Source: UBA1479 sp048263775 (GTDB lineage Bacteria > Pseudomonadota > Alphaproteobacteria > Rhodospirillales > Casp-alpha2). Taken from it: a stretch of 64,000 nucleotides of DNA. Within the stretch, counting starts at the first letter, position 1; each line of letters starts with the position of its first letter. The notes under the pieces were generated by a model. That model made no database searches, was not told the origin of the DNA, and saw only the letters and a program-made list of their open reading frames with translations. Below are positions 1 to 8,585 of the stretch, piece by piece. The stretch covers positions 62,001-126,000 of the forward strand of contig JBLXDU010000011.1 of assembly GCA_048263775.1 (NCBI GenBank). The letters run 5' to 3'. A program made the position numbers and the translations under genes.

Positions 1-132
1 GTCCTGGACCACATCCTGGGCACGAAAGCGGCAGCCCAGGATTGGTGCCACGGATTCGATCAGGGCCGCATAATGCGTGTCATAGGCAAGCGCCAGGGGG
101 CTTGCCGGTCTGTGAGCGCCGTTGTTGGTCAT
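1..132 (-). CDS. ECF sigma-70 factor, N-terminal fragment (cut by window edge)
   Basis: Reading the minus strand from an ATG at 132 to the window edge gives 44 codons with no stop. The stretch DTHYAALIESVAPILGCRF followed by RAQDVVQD resembles the start of sigma region 2 in FecI-type ECF factors, where the usual wording is AEDxVQE. Such factors steer RNA polymerase to iron-uptake promoters after a signal from a TonB receptor and a FecR protein. A strong Fur box lies 68 bases upstream, which supports the start and an iron-starvation role. Most of the protein lies outside the window, so regions 2.4 and 4 cannot be checked. This would be the second ECF sigma of the locus, next to the complete one at 6551-7078. 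Confidence 0.72.
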   Translation of the reverse strand, partial: MTNNGAHRPASPLALAYDTHYAALIESVAPILGCRFRAQDVVQD

Positions 133-199
133 TGTCCGGCCGGATCCAAGTTTGTGCGTCTGTCCCACGATGCAGGGGGACAGGCCGGCCGATATTAAA

Positions 200-214
200 T
201 GAGAATGATTATCA
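200..214. promoter_or_regulatory. Fur box upstream of the edge ECF sigma gene
   Basis: The sequence TGAGAATGATTATCA matches the 7-1-7 Fur consensus TGATAATGATTATCA at 14 of 15 positions. It lies in a short AT-rich patch between the ECF sigma start at 132 and the end of the gene at 239-742. The minus-strand sigma gene is therefore the likely target, repressed by Fur with iron. Confidence 0.8.
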
Positions 215-238
215 ATTCCAATAGAGAGTTTTCCCGGA

Positions 239-742
239 TCATGCGCCGGACGGCTGCGTGGCATCCGGTTTCGTACCGCCGCCGTTTCGGCGGCGCGGCG
301 CGGCGGGCTTGGTCGCCGGTTCTTGATGTTCCAGGGCGGCTTCCAATGCGGCGATCCTGTGTTCCAGGCGGTCGAGCCGGGCGTCCGTGTCCTCGGTCCC
401 GTGGGCAGCCCGGATCACGGCCCGCAGGGTGCGCCCCGTCGCGGCGGTGCCGTCAATTACCCGGTGGGCCACCACGGCGGCTTGTGCAGGGGACATTGCG
501 GCCAGGCCCCAGCCGGTCACGCTGACGGCGCCGCACCACACGACAAAACCCGCACCGCCGCCGCCATAGAGCAGAAACACGGCGGGGGCCAGCACGCCGG
601 CGATGGCAAGCCAGGTCTGCCACACCTTGCGTTCAAGGGGGGGCAGACCGAACACCCGTCGCCGCTTGGCGTTGCCCAAGGCAAGATAGGCGAGGGCCGC
701 CGTCGAGACGGCAACAGCGGCGACGATGGCCAGGATGCTCAT
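239..742 (-). CDS. DUF3325-like inner-membrane protein with coiled-coil tail
   Basis: This 167-residue protein has an N-terminal membrane segment (about 3-22), a basic loop (NAKRRR) and two further hydrophobic segments (about 43-60 and 64-85). The layout and the VWCG motif recall DUF3325 proteins, which sit next to PepSY and DUF3649 proteins in siderophore-uptake loci. Beyond residue 110 there is a predicted coiled coil (RLDRLEHRIAALEAALEHQ) and a basic Pro/Ala-rich tail that typical DUF3325 proteins lack. The start ATG overlaps the stop of the PepSY gene by four bases, so the two are translationally coupled. The biochemical role is not known. The family call rests on topology and neighbours as much as on sequence. 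Confidence 0.6.
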   Translation of the reverse strand: MSILAIVAAVAVSTAALAYLALGNAKRRRVFGLPPLERKVWQTWLAIAGVLAPAVFLLYGGGGAGFVVWCGAVSVTGWGLAAMSPAQAAVVAHRVIDGTAATGRTLRAVIRAAHGTEDTDARLDRLEHRIAALEAALEHQEPATKPAAPRRRNGGGTKPDATQPSGA

Positions 743-2328
743 TCGGCGGGTTCCGGCAACGGGTCGCCGGCAGGGCGGACATGGGGCTGCCGCGTCGCCC
801 AGCGTAGCAGCAGAATACCGAGCGCGAGGAACATCAGGTCAAAGGACAGCACCGCCCCTTGCCCCTGGACCACGGCATCCGCCCAACCCAACCCGCCCAT
901 GGCCATGCGCACGACGGGCAGGGCGACGCAGGCGGCGCCGAGCAACCGCCGGAACCGCCGGGCCAGGCCGCTGCCGTCGCCCGCGAAGACGCCGACCGCG
1001 ATACAGGCGAGGGCACCCAGGACAAAGCCCATCGGAGTCCAATAGAAGGGATCGGCGGCCGGCAGGGACAGGAAGAAGCCATAGGCCGCCGCCGTCATGG
1101 CGAACGGCAATCCATAGGCGGTGATCGTGACCGCGCGCCCGAAGCCGCGCCACAGGGCGGCCTCTTCGCGTCGGCGCACCCAAAGCTGCATGCCCGATAG
1201 GATCACGTAACACATGGCGGCGCCCAGACCGACCCACACGGCCTTGGACAGGGGGCCCGCGAAATCGCCCGTATGCAGGGGCCAGATCAATTCATAAAGG
1301 GCGTTGCCCGCCGACGGTTGCCGGCCGACCCGTGGTTTGACGCCCAGGAACCGGCCGTCCGTGCCGTCGAACACGTTGCGCACCCAGGCCAGCTTTCCTT
1401 GTGGCGGCATGTGCCAGAGGTTGATGCGGGCATCGGCGCGGCCGTAGTGATCGACCACGACGAAGCGGACCGGCGTGCCGGTCAGGGCCGTGGACCGGGC
1501 GACCACGGCATCGAGATCGGCCAGGGCGGCCGGGCGCGGATCGGGTGTCACGGCGGGTTCGTAAAGAGTTTCGTGCATCGCCTTCTGGTCGCCGCCGAAG
1601 GCGACCTGCGATATCAGGGGCAGGGAGACCGTGGCCGCAAAACTGAAGAATGAGCCGGTAAATCCCAGAAGAAACGCGAACAGAAGGCCCCAACTTGCGG
1701 CCAGGACATGGCGGTCGCGGGCCGTGACGAGACGGTTCCCCGGTCGGGCGGCGACGAACAGGTCACGGATCAGATGGCGGTACATGAGAAAGCCGGTGAC
1801 GCCCGCCGCCATCATGGACAGCCCCAGAATACCGGTCAGGATCAGGCCCCAAGGCTGTGGAACGTAGAGCTGCACGTGCAGGTCGACGAGAAAGTCTTCG
1901 AGCGCGCTGGCTTCGAACCATTCCGGTTTCGTGAACACGAACCCTTCGTTGCGGGCCAATTCCTCGCCCGTTGTGCCGTCAAGCCGGAACAGCGTGCCGT
2001 AATTGCCGATCTTGCCACTGTCCGGGTTGCGGGCATGGGCATGGGGAAACACGTTCAGGTCGCCCTTGGCCGTTGCCCAGATGGCGATTTCTTCAAGGTA
2101 TCCCTTGGTCATCCGTTCTGCGATGGGCCGGACCTTGCCGTCGAGATCACCTGCTAGCGGCGCGTGATTTTTGGCGCCGCCGACGGACCATTCGGCAATT
2201 TCGTGGGCGAATACGGCGACCGTGCCGGTGGCAACGACGGCGTAAAGCAACAGGCCCAGGACCGTTCCGGACCAGCCGTGCACGGCGGTCAGACGTTTCA
2301 GTTGGGATTGCGAAAGGGATTTCATTGA
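739..2328 (-). CDS. PepSY-associated transmembrane protein (siderophore/iron locus)
   Basis: This 529-residue inner-membrane protein has an N-terminal signature (KRLTAVHGWSGTVLGLLLYAV) typical of PepSY_TM proteins. A large periplasmic part follows, and then several membrane spans (around residues 180-205, 225-255, 370-395 and 410 to the end). Family members include proteins proposed to reduce or release iron from siderophores in the periplasm. The frame could open 18 codons earlier with TTG, overlapping the upstream gene. The ATG at 2328 (MKSLSQSQ) fits family length better, though its ribosome site is weak. It sits between a DUF3649 gene and a DUF3325-like gene, the usual trio beside TonB siderophore receptors. 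The biochemical function is inferred only from the family. Confidence 0.82.
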   Translation of the reverse strand, partial: SMKSLSQSQLKRLTAVHGWSGTVLGLLLYAVVATGTVAVFAHEIAEWSVGGAKNHAPLAGDLDGKVRPIAERMTKGYLEEIAIWATAKGDLNVFPHAHARNPDSGKIGNYGTLFRLDGTTGEELARNEGFVFTKPEWFEASALEDFLVDLHVQLYVPQPWGLILTGILGLSMMAAGVTGFLMYRHLIRDLFVAARPGNRLVTARDRHVLAASWGLLFAFLLGFTGSFFSFAATVSLPLISQVAFGGDQKAMHETLYEPAVTPDPRPAALADLDAVVARSTALTGTPVRFVVVDHYGRADARINLWHMPPQGKLAWVRNVFDGTDGRFLGVKPRVGRQPSAGNALYELIWPLHTGDFAGPLSKAVWVGLGAAMCYVILSGMQLWVRRREEAALWRGFGRAVTITAYGLPFAMTAAAYGFFLSLPAADPFYWTPMGFVLGALACIAVGVFAGDGSGLARRFRRLLGAACVALPVVRMAMGGLGWADAVVQGQGAVLSFDLMFLALGILLLRWATRQPHVRPAGDPLPEPAE

Positions 2329-2365
2329 TGGGGCTTTCGTCACTGTTTGATTTGGCTGGGGCGCG

Positions 2366-2707
2366 TCATATCCATCCGGCAAAGGCCATGGCGGCTGTCA
2401 GTCCGCAGACGGCGGTGGTGCCGCAGATCACGGCGGCACAGCGCAGGAGGCTTTCCTCCACGCAGGCATAAACGAAGACCACGGCCCAGATCAGCGGCAC
2501 CAGGATCAGGGGAAAGACGATGTTGTCGACCCCGGCGGCCCCCTTGGGCAGCCAGATCGGCATGGCCATGGCGAACAGAAGGGCCGCCGCCACCGCGCCG
2601 GGGCCGGCCAACAGCCAGCGGGTCAATCGGGGACGCATGTCCAGTGCGCGGCCCAGACGCGCCGCCAAGGGGAAAGGTCCGGTTTGTTCGTCGAATGCCG
2701 TGCTCAT
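2366..2707 (-). CDS. DUF3649 family small membrane protein
   Basis: This 113-residue protein has three hydrophobic segments (about 30-50, 60-82 and 92-112) and the sequence PLILVPLIWAVVFVYAC typical of DUF3649. The family is annotated as an iron-transport accessory because it nearly always sits with PepSY_TM proteins and TonB-dependent siderophore receptors. It starts at ATG 2707, between the receptor upstream and the PepSY gene 37 bases downstream. A strong hairpin separates it from the receptor. Molecular activity is unknown. Confidence 0.75.
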   Translation of the reverse strand: MSTAFDEQTGPFPLAARLGRALDMRPRLTRWLLAGPGAVAAALLFAMAMPIWLPKGAAGVDNIVFPLILVPLIWAVVFVYACVEESLLRCAAVICGTTAVCGLTAAMAFAGWI

Positions 2708-2741
2708 GACTCTAAGACGAACAAACAGACCAATAACCTCT

Positions 2742-2771
2742 CCCCCTGGGAGAAAAACTTCTCCCAGGGGG
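2742..2771. terminator. Perfect 13-bp hairpin between receptor and DUF3649 genes
   Basis: The arms CCCCCTGGGAGAA and TTCTCCCAGGGGG are perfectly complementary around a four-base AAAC loop. The hairpin lies 31 bases past the stop of the siderophore receptor on the minus strand. It could end or attenuate the receptor message before the DUF3649-PepSY-DUF3325 genes. No clear U tract follows on that strand, so it may instead protect the 3' end of a processed transcript. Confidence 0.6.
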
Positions 2772-2801
2772 CGGGGCAGGGCGTCGCAAATTTTCGGGGG
2801 C

Positions 2802-5279
2802 CTACCATTGGTAGGACAGATTGCCGATGACGGTCAGCGGTTCACCCGCCGTGCAAATCCCGGCGCTGTTCCGGTAATAGCAGGATCCGACATGCTGCTT
2901 ATCCAAAAGGTTTCGCGCATGCAGCCCGAAGTGCATACCGTTCCATTCGTAATGGACCGAGGCGTCGAACAGAAGAAAGGCGGGAACGGAAAGGGTCCGG
3001 TCACCATCACCCCAATGCATGCCGCGATAGCGGACGCCGGCGCCGAAGCCCAGGCCTTTGAAGGGGCCTTCCGGGATGGTGTAGTCCGCCCAGGCCGTGG
3101 CGACGTGCTTGGGTGCCGGCGTCAGAACATCGCCCAGGTCGGCCGGGTCGACGCTCTCGATGACTTCGGTTTCCATGTAGGTGTATCCGGCGGTCACGTT
3201 CAGGCCGAAGTCGAAACTCGCGACACCTTCCAGTTCGATACCTTGAGAGCGAACGGCGGCCGTCTGGTCCGTCGTGTTCGTTGACGGATCCGTTTCCGTA
3301 TAGTTCTGGCGGCGCAGGTCGAAGGCGGCCAGGGTCACGGAACTGCGGCTGCCCTCAGGCTGGAACTTGATGCCGATTTCATATTGCTGACCGGTTTCGG
3401 GTTTGTAGTTCTTACTCGCCGGATTGGTGCCGATCACGGGTGCGAAGGATTCCGCATAGCTGGCATAGGGAGCCAGCCCATTGCCGAACAGATAGACCAC
3501 GCCTGCCCGGCCGGTGAAGGCGCTATCCGCTTGCTGGGAAACCGCATTGGTAAGGTGATTGATGGTTTCGGTCACCGCGCGGTCGAACCGCCCGCCCAGG
3601 GTGAAGCGCCAATGGTCGCCCCATTCGATCTGATCCTGGAGATAGATGCCCGTCTGGCTGCGTGTGAAGTCCTTGTTGATGAAAATGTTCCCTTCGGACG
3701 TCTGCGTGCCGTAGACCGGTGCGAAAACGTCGATCGACGTCGCCGACGCGAAGGTCGATATTTGTTCCAGGTACATGAGTTGATAATCGAGACCGGCCAG
3801 CAAGGTGTGTTTGGTGCCGGCGACGTCCAGCTTCAACTGCGCATTGCTGTCCGTGTAGACCCCGTCCAGGTTGCCGAAGTTGCCGTAGACGCTGCGCGAC
3901 AATGTCCGGTTGCCGTCGAACCCCGAGCCGTAAACAACGACATCGTCCAAGTCGACGTTGTTGTAGCGGAGTTTGTGGCTGAGCTTCAGGCGTTCGCCCA
4001 CGTCGTGCGTGACCTCGTATCCGATGGCGTATTCCGTCCGGTCGACCCGGTCGATATCCGGTTCGCCGACGAAACGGCTGAGCGGAACCTCACCGTTCGC
4101 ATTCGCGACCACCGTTCCGGACCTGGGAAGGGCCTGGGAGTTCTTGGTGTTGTCCTGCTGATAGTGGCTGAACAGCGTCACGGTGGTGTTCTTCGACGGC
4201 TGCCAGCTCAACTGTGGGGCAAACCAGTAACGGTCGTCTTCGATGAAGTCGATGAAGGTGTCGCTGTCGCGGTAAAGGCCGGTAAAGCGATATGAGAACT
4301 GCTTGGCCTCGTCGATTGCCCCTGCGAAATCGAACTTGCCTTGATACCGGTCGAAATCACCGCCTTCAAAGTGGACGATGTTGATGGGGTCCGTCGTCGG
4401 ACGTTTGGAGACATAGTTGACCAGTCCGCCGGGTGATCCCTGTCCGTAGAGCACGGAGGCCGGACCGCGCGGAACTTCGACCCGTTCCGCGCCCCAGGGT
4501 TCCGGGTTGTAGCTGACGACGTAATCAGGGAAGGTCAGCGCCAGACCATCCTGGAAAATGCCGTTGGTCGTTGCATTCAACCCGCGCATGCGCAGGTCGG
4601 TATAGCGCGGTTCATTGCCGTACGGTTGCGGATCGACGCCCGGCGTATAGCGCAACACCTCGTTGATCTTGTTGACGTTGCGGGCATCCATCTGGTCGCG
4701 GGTGATGACCGAGATCGACTGCGGAGTTTCGATCAGCGGCGTGTCGGTCTTGGACGCGGACATGCTGCGTTTCGCGACATAGCCCGCGACGGCGCCGCTG
4801 GCTTTTTCCCCCCGGCCTTCGACGGTCACGGGGTTCATGGTCATGACGTCGCCATTGGCGCCCTTGCCGGGCAACTCGACGGTGACCGATGCGGAAGACG
4901 TATAGCGCCCGATCAGGCCGGAGCCCGCAAGCAGTCGGGTCAAGGCATCGCGCGCGGTGAAGTCGCCGGCCAGCGCCGGGGCGGTCCGCTCGAACACGGC
5001 GGGTTCCGTATAGAGAACCTGAAGGCCGGTGACGGCCGAGAATTCGGCGATGGCCTGGGGCAGGGGTTTCGAGGAAATCTTGAAGGTGAAGAGATCGTCG
5101 GCCTGGGCTTTTTCGATGGTCTTGTCCGTATCGTTGCCGGCCTGAAGTGGCTCCGGCGCGGCGCCGGCGGGCGTGGTCAGCACCAGGGCCAGCAGCGATG
5201 CGCCGGTCAGCAGGGCGTACCGCGCCGCTAATGTCGCTCCGCGGTTCAATGGCCAGGTGGATTGGTGTTCGTTGTTCAT
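2802..5279 (-). CDS. TonB-dependent siderophore receptor, FpvA/FhuE type with signalling domain
   Basis: This 825-residue outer-membrane receptor has a signal region ending near TTPAGAAPEP (about residue 43). A secretin/TonB short N-terminal (STN) domain follows at about 66-140 (FKISSKPLPQAIAEFSAVTG), then a plug domain (about 175-290, TPQSISVITRDQM, PRGPASVLYGQGSPGGLVN) and a 22-strand type barrel ending in an aromatic residue (LSYQW). The STN domain marks a transducer receptor that signals through FecR to an ECF sigma. Both partner genes lie directly upstream on the same strand. The likely substrate is a ferric siderophore, with the exact ligand unknown. The upstream gap (5280-5427) is AT-rich and holds an imperfect inverted repeat (CTCATATGTTTA at 5304, TAAACATGAG at 5341). 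That gap is the expected place for an ECF-sigma promoter. Confidence 0.93.
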   Translation of the reverse strand: MNNEHQSTWPLNRGATLAARYALLTGASLLALVLTTPAGAAPEPLQAGNDTDKTIEKAQADDLFTFKISSKPLPQAIAEFSAVTGLQVLYTEPAVFERTAPALAGDFTARDALTRLLAGSGLIGRYTSSASVTVELPGKGANGDVMTMNPVTVEGRGEKASGAVAGYVAKRSMSASKTDTPLIETPQSISVITRDQMDARNVNKINEVLRYTPGVDPQPYGNEPRYTDLRMRGLNATTNGIFQDGLALTFPDYVVSYNPEPWGAERVEVPRGPASVLYGQGSPGGLVNYVSKRPTTDPINIVHFEGGDFDRYQGKFDFAGAIDEAKQFSYRFTGLYRDSDTFIDFIEDDRYWFAPQLSWQPSKNTTVTLFSHYQQDNTKNSQALPRSGTVVANANGEVPLSRFVGEPDIDRVDRTEYAIGYEVTHDVGERLKLSHKLRYNNVDLDDVVVYGSGFDGNRTLSRSVYGNFGNLDGVYTDSNAQLKLDVAGTKHTLLAGLDYQLMYLEQISTFASATSIDVFAPVYGTQTSEGNIFINKDFTRSQTGIYLQDQIEWGDHWRFTLGGRFDRAVTETINHLTNAVSQQADSAFTGRAGVVYLFGNGLAPYASYAESFAPVIGTNPASKNYKPETGQQYEIGIKFQPEGSRSSVTLAAFDLRRQNYTETDPSTNTTDQTAAVRSQGIELEGVASFDFGLNVTAGYTYMETEVIESVDPADLGDVLTPAPKHVATAWADYTIPEGPFKGLGFGAGVRYRGMHWGDGDRTLSVPAFLLFDASVHYEWNGMHFGLHARNLLDKQHVGSCYYRNSAGICTAGEPLTVIGNLSYQW

Positions 5280-5427
5280 CCCCGTATTCCCCTTGAGTTC
5301 ATGCTCATATGTTTAATTGCGACTAAGTAGCAAAATCATATAAACATGAGACGGGGCTGAAGGTCCGTTTCCCCCAGTGCTGCCGGCATAATTTTTCATG
5401 CCCCTGGATGGCGAGCGCGGCGCGTTT

Positions 5428-6405
5428 TTAATGCAGCACGACGAGATAGCCCGCGATGCGTGTTGCGCTGAGGGGCAGGGTGTCCGTGATGGCGCGAAGC
5501 GCCGCGCCGGGGGCGTCCGTGCGAAACACTCCGCTGACCTTGAGGTCGCGCAGCGCGTCCTTGGCGATCACGATGCGGCCCGGGCTGTAACGGTTGATTT
5601 CGGCAACCACGCTGGACAACGGCGTGTCATAGAACACGAACTGTCCGCGCAGCCAGGCGGTTACGGCGGTCCGGTCGAAGGGCTTCGGCGGTGAGATCCC
5701 CGCCGCCGTCAATTGGGCGCTTTCCCCCGGGGTCAGGGTCAGGGCGTCGCCGAGGCGACGGTCGGTCAGGCTGACCCTGCCTTCGGCCAGATTGACGTCG
5801 GCCTTGCCGTCGGTGATACGAAGATTGAACCGCGTGCCGGTCACGCGGACGGTACCCATGGGGGTGTCGACCGTAAACGGGCGGGCGGCGTCCGGCGCGA
5901 CATCGAACCAGGCCTCACCCCTGAACAGGCGGACACGGCGGCCGTCATCGGCCATGTCGATGGCGATTGCCGTGTCGGTGTTCAGGGTGATGCGGCTGCC
6001 GTCGGCAAGGTCAACGGAGGTGCGTACGCCGATCGATGTTATGTAATCGCTTTGCAGGCGGACCGCGATGTCGTCGCGACACAGCAGCCCGGCCCCCAGC
6101 AGGATAATCAGGGCTGCGGCGGCGGCAAGTCCGCGCAGGGGGCGTTGCCGCCGGGCGGTGCCGGTTTGTCTGATTTCCGTATCGGCGAGCTTGCGGGCAG
6201 GCAATTCAAGCCGCCCCCACAGGCATTCAGCTTCGGCAAACGCCGCTTCGTGCCGTGGATCGGCGGCAAGCCATGCCTGAAAGTCGGCCGTGTCCGCGTC
6301 CGCGTCCGCGTCCCGTTCGCGCAGGTGCGTCAGCCATGAAACGGCCTGTGCGAAAATCATGTCGTCCGGAGGCAGGTGGGTGGAATGATCCTGATCGTCG
6401 GTCAT
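5428..6405 (-). CDS. fecR: FecR family anti-sigma/signal transducer
   Basis: This 325-residue protein has the FecR layout. An N-terminal cytoplasmic DUF4880 domain (about 18-65, AVSWLTHLRERDADADADTA and WLAADPRHEAAFAEAE) binds the sigma factor. A single membrane span follows (about 95-110, LAAAAALIILLGAGLLC), then the periplasmic FecR domain (about 125-225) with DLADGSRITLNTDT and the STN-like C-terminal part. It should carry the signal from the receptor STN domain to the ECF sigma encoded just upstream. A repetitive DADADADTAD patch sits in the N-terminal domain. The gap to the sigma gene is 145 bases, wider than in many fecIR pairs. Confidence 0.92.
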   Translation of the reverse strand: MTDDQDHSTHLPPDDMIFAQAVSWLTHLRERDADADADTADFQAWLAADPRHEAAFAEAECLWGRLELPARKLADTEIRQTGTARRQRPLRGLAAAAALIILLGAGLLCRDDIAVRLQSDYITSIGVRTSVDLADGSRITLNTDTAIAIDMADDGRRVRLFRGEAWFDVAPDAARPFTVDTPMGTVRVTGTRFNLRITDGKADVNLAEGRVSLTDRRLGDALTLTPGESAQLTAAGISPPKPFDRTAVTAWLRGQFVFYDTPLSSVVAEINRYSPGRIVIAKDALRDLKVSGVFRTDAPGAALRAITDTLPLSATRIAGYLVVLH

Positions 6406-6550
6406 CTGAACCTGTTGCGGGTGTCAACGGGGTGCCGGGTCGGCGGGTCTATGCGAGGCTCTTAAGGATAAGACGGTTGGCGGCCGGAAAATCCCCCATG
6501 AAATCCGCTTGCCGGTTTTCGGGCCCTGCTTATCTGGGGCGTTGGGGCGG

Positions 6551-7078
6551 TCACACGTCGCGCCCGGCATCGCGCAGGCGCCGGCGGCAATGGACCATGG
6601 CGCGGGCGATATGTTTTTCCACGGTTTTGTCGGAAATGCCCAAAGCTTGGGCGACCTGACGCATGGTCAGACCGCGTCCGCGGTACAGCAGGAAGACCTC
6701 GCGGCATTTGTCCGGAAGTTCCGCAACTGCTTGGGTCAGGATATGCCATTCCTGCCGCGCCGAGACGACATCGTCGGGGGCAGGGCTTTGGCATTCTAGG
6801 TGCGCCAGCATCCCGTCGTCGGCATCGCCATCGACCCAGGTTTCCCGGCGCCGATTTCGGCGCATGTGGTCGATCGCCAGGTTTCCCGCCATGCGATACA
6901 GATAGGCCCGGGGGTTGTCGGGCATGACGGCGCCGGATGTGGTTGCGCGGATCCAGGTTTCCTGGACCACGTCTTCGGCGATGGCGAGCGACCCTGTCCG
7001 CCGCAGGATAAAGCGACGCAGTTCCTCGTAGTAGATCTCCGCAGCCTGAGCCAGGGAGTGGAACGGGTGTCTTGTCAT
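6551..7078 (-). CDS. fecI: FecI-type ECF sigma-70 factor
   Basis: This 175-residue sigma factor has region 2 at about 10-75 (EELRRFILRRTGSLAIAEDV, then VQETWIRA) and region 4 at about 110-165. Region 4 contains LPDKCREVFLLYRGRGLTMR and QVAQALGISDKTVEKHI, a clear helix-turn-helix. The open frame continues upstream, but ATG 7078 (MTRHPFHSLAQ) gives the family length. Upstream codons read as non-coding leader carrying the Fur box at 7206-7222. It should transcribe the receptor gene when FecR is triggered and be repressed by Fur when iron is plentiful. The leader of about 130 bases between Fur box and start is long. Confidence 0.92.
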   Translation of the reverse strand: MTRHPFHSLAQAAEIYYEELRRFILRRTGSLAIAEDVVQETWIRATTSGAVMPDNPRAYLYRMAGNLAIDHMRRNRRRETWVDGDADDGMLAHLECQSPAPDDVVSARQEWHILTQAVAELPDKCREVFLLYRGRGLTMRQVAQALGISDKTVEKHIARAMVHCRRRLRDAGRDV

Positions 7079-7205
7079 GTTGCCGGTCCGTGGGCGTCGA
7101 TCATCTTCATATGGCCTGATCGTGTCGTGGCATCTGCGGGCAAGGAATGGGCCGCACTTATGGTTCCGGGAGAGATAGCTCCGGGCCATCGACAACGTAC
7201 AATTG

Positions 7206-7222
7206 TTGAGAATGATTCTCAA
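7206..7222. promoter_or_regulatory. Fur box between fecI and the DUF2946 gene
   Basis: TTGAGAATGATTCTCAA is a perfect 8-1-8 palindrome and closely follows the Fur consensus TGATAATGATTATCA. It lies in the divergent gap between the minus-strand ECF sigma (start 7078) and the plus-strand DUF2946 gene (start 7368). It could therefore control either side or both. Confidence 0.82.
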
Positions 7223-7367
7223 TAACGTTTGAGTCTGTATCTAATAAGGCGGCTTTCGTCGGATTGGCATGCCGTTCGGGTGCGGTGCCGCACTACGCTG
7301 GTGGAAACTTGTATTGCGTCGCACAAAAACGCTGGACAGCTTCGCCGAACCGATGCTTTCGTAGGGC

Positions 7368-7793
7368 ATGATCAGGGGGAGTTACACAGGATACGGATTG
7401 GGGACGCGGCGCGCGGTTGCGTGGCTTGCCCTGTTCCTGTTCGCCCTGCATGCGGTTCTTCCGGCGGGCTACATGCTCGACACGGACTCTCTGCGCGATG
7501 GCCGTTACGAGGTCGTCATCTGCACCGGGGCCGGTCTGCAGACGGTCGTCCTAGATAAGTCGGGTAATCGCATCGCGCTGGATGGTCCGGCCGCCCCCGG
7601 CAGCGACGGGCCGCAGAAATGCCCCTTCGCGACAGTCGCGGGCAAGGCCCTGGCGGTTCCTGAACAGCCGGTCCTGCTGACGGTCCATGCGGTTCGCGGC
7701 GCCCCCGGCCTTCTGCCGCCCGCCCTCGGCCTGCCGGCGTCGGCGGACCGCCTGCCGCTCGGCTCTCGCGCGCCTCCCATCCTCCTCGGCTGA
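7368..7793 (+). CDS. DUF2946 family protein
   Basis: This 141-residue protein begins with an uncleaved-looking hydrophobic segment (about 16-32, AVAWLALFLFALHAVLPAGY). It then has the family hallmark VVICTGAG, a Cys-Pro-Phe motif (CPFA) and a variable Pro-rich tail. DUF2946 proteins are small envelope proteins often found beside copper chaperones, YcnI-like proteins and TonB-dependent metal receptors. Here the next two genes are exactly those. The conserved cysteines could bind metal, but no function has been proved. The start at 7368 lacks a clear ribosome site, so the true start may be a few codons away. Confidence 0.75.
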   Translation: MIRGSYTGYGLGTRRAVAWLALFLFALHAVLPAGYMLDTDSLRDGRYEVVICTGAGLQTVVLDKSGNRIALDGPAAPGSDGPQKCPFATVAGKALAVPEQPVLLTVHAVRGAPGLLPPALGLPASADRLPLGSRAPPILLG

Positions 7794-7903
7794 TTTCCGC
7801 CGCGTCGGCGGTCTCGGCTGTCTTGATGCCCTGACGGCATTCTACGACAGCCGCATCCCTTGGTAATGCCAAGCGGCGGGTTCATTTCAATTAAACATGC
7901 AAT

Positions 7904-7922
7904 TGACATACATGGTATGTCA
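7904..7922. promoter_or_regulatory. 19-bp palindrome upstream of the YcnI-like gene
   Basis: TGACATAC and GTATGTCA flank an ATG centre, giving a perfect 8-3-8 inverted repeat 44 bases before the YcnI-like start. Two copies of AACATGC lie on either side (7894-7900 and 7931-7937), and a perfect ATACATGTAT palindrome follows at 7945-7954, just before the ribosome site. It is a likely operator for a metal-responsive regulator, but it matches neither the Fur nor the CueR consensus, and the regulator is not identified. Confidence 0.5.
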
Positions 7923-7965
7923 TCGTAATGAACATGCTTGAAAAATACATGTATAGGAGCGATTC

Positions 7966-8511
7966 ATGCCCCGACGTTTCCCCGTGGTCGCCGGTTGCGC
8001 GATTCTCATTTCAGGTCTTATGGGTGCGCCAGCATCCGCCCATGTCGTTCTCGATACCCGCGAAGCACCCGCGGGCAGCTATTTCAAAGGCCTATTCCGC
8101 ATCGGCCACGGCTGCGGCACGTCGCCGACCGTCCGCGTCACGGTGCAGATTCCGTCCGGCATCCTCAGCGTGCGGCCCCAACCCAAGGCGGGTTGGACCA
8201 TCGACATCCGCAAGAAGACGTTGCCGGAACCGGTTGCCGGCCCGCACGGCAAGACGGTTACGGAGGTGGTTTCCGAGATCGTGTGGCACGGCGGTTCCCT
8301 GCCGAACGAACACTTCGATGAATTCGCCTTGCAGATGAAACTGCCGGACGCCGCCGAGGGCAGGGTGCTGATCTTTCCGGTCATCCAGGATTGCGCCCAA
8401 GGGACCCGCGCTTGGGTCGAGGTGCCCAAGCCGGGACAATCGCGCCGGGATCTTACGTCCCCGGCTCCGACCCTGACCCTGACTGCCAATCCGCACGCCC
8501 ACAAACATTGA
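7966..8511 (+). CDS. YcnI-like DUF1775 periplasmic copper-associated protein
   Basis: This 181-residue protein has a signal peptide (about 1-24, ending ASA) followed by the mature N-terminus HVVLDTREAPAGSYFKGLFR. An N-terminal His after cleavage is the copper ligand in the YcnI family. The rest is the expected beta-sandwich (GHGCGTSPTVRVTVQIPSG, then KAGWTI). The C-terminus ends in a His-rich HAHKH. A good ribosome site (AGGAG) precedes ATG 7966. It follows the DUF2946 gene and precedes a TonB-dependent receptor, which points to copper or another metal being handled in the periplasm. Whether it is a chaperone or a storage protein is not settled. Confidence 0.88.
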   Translation: MPRRFPVVAGCAILISGLMGAPASAHVVLDTREAPAGSYFKGLFRIGHGCGTSPTVRVTVQIPSGILSVRPQPKAGWTIDIRKKTLPEPVAGPHGKTVTEVVSEIVWHGGSLPNEHFDEFALQMKLPDAAEGRVLIFPVIQDCAQGTRAWVEVPKPGQSRRDLTSPAPTLTLTANPHAHKH

Positions 8512-8585
8512 CGACCGTACCGGGCCGATACCGCCAAGGTGTAATGCGCGCCACTGGCCAGCCCGGTGCCAAGGAGAATACGACC

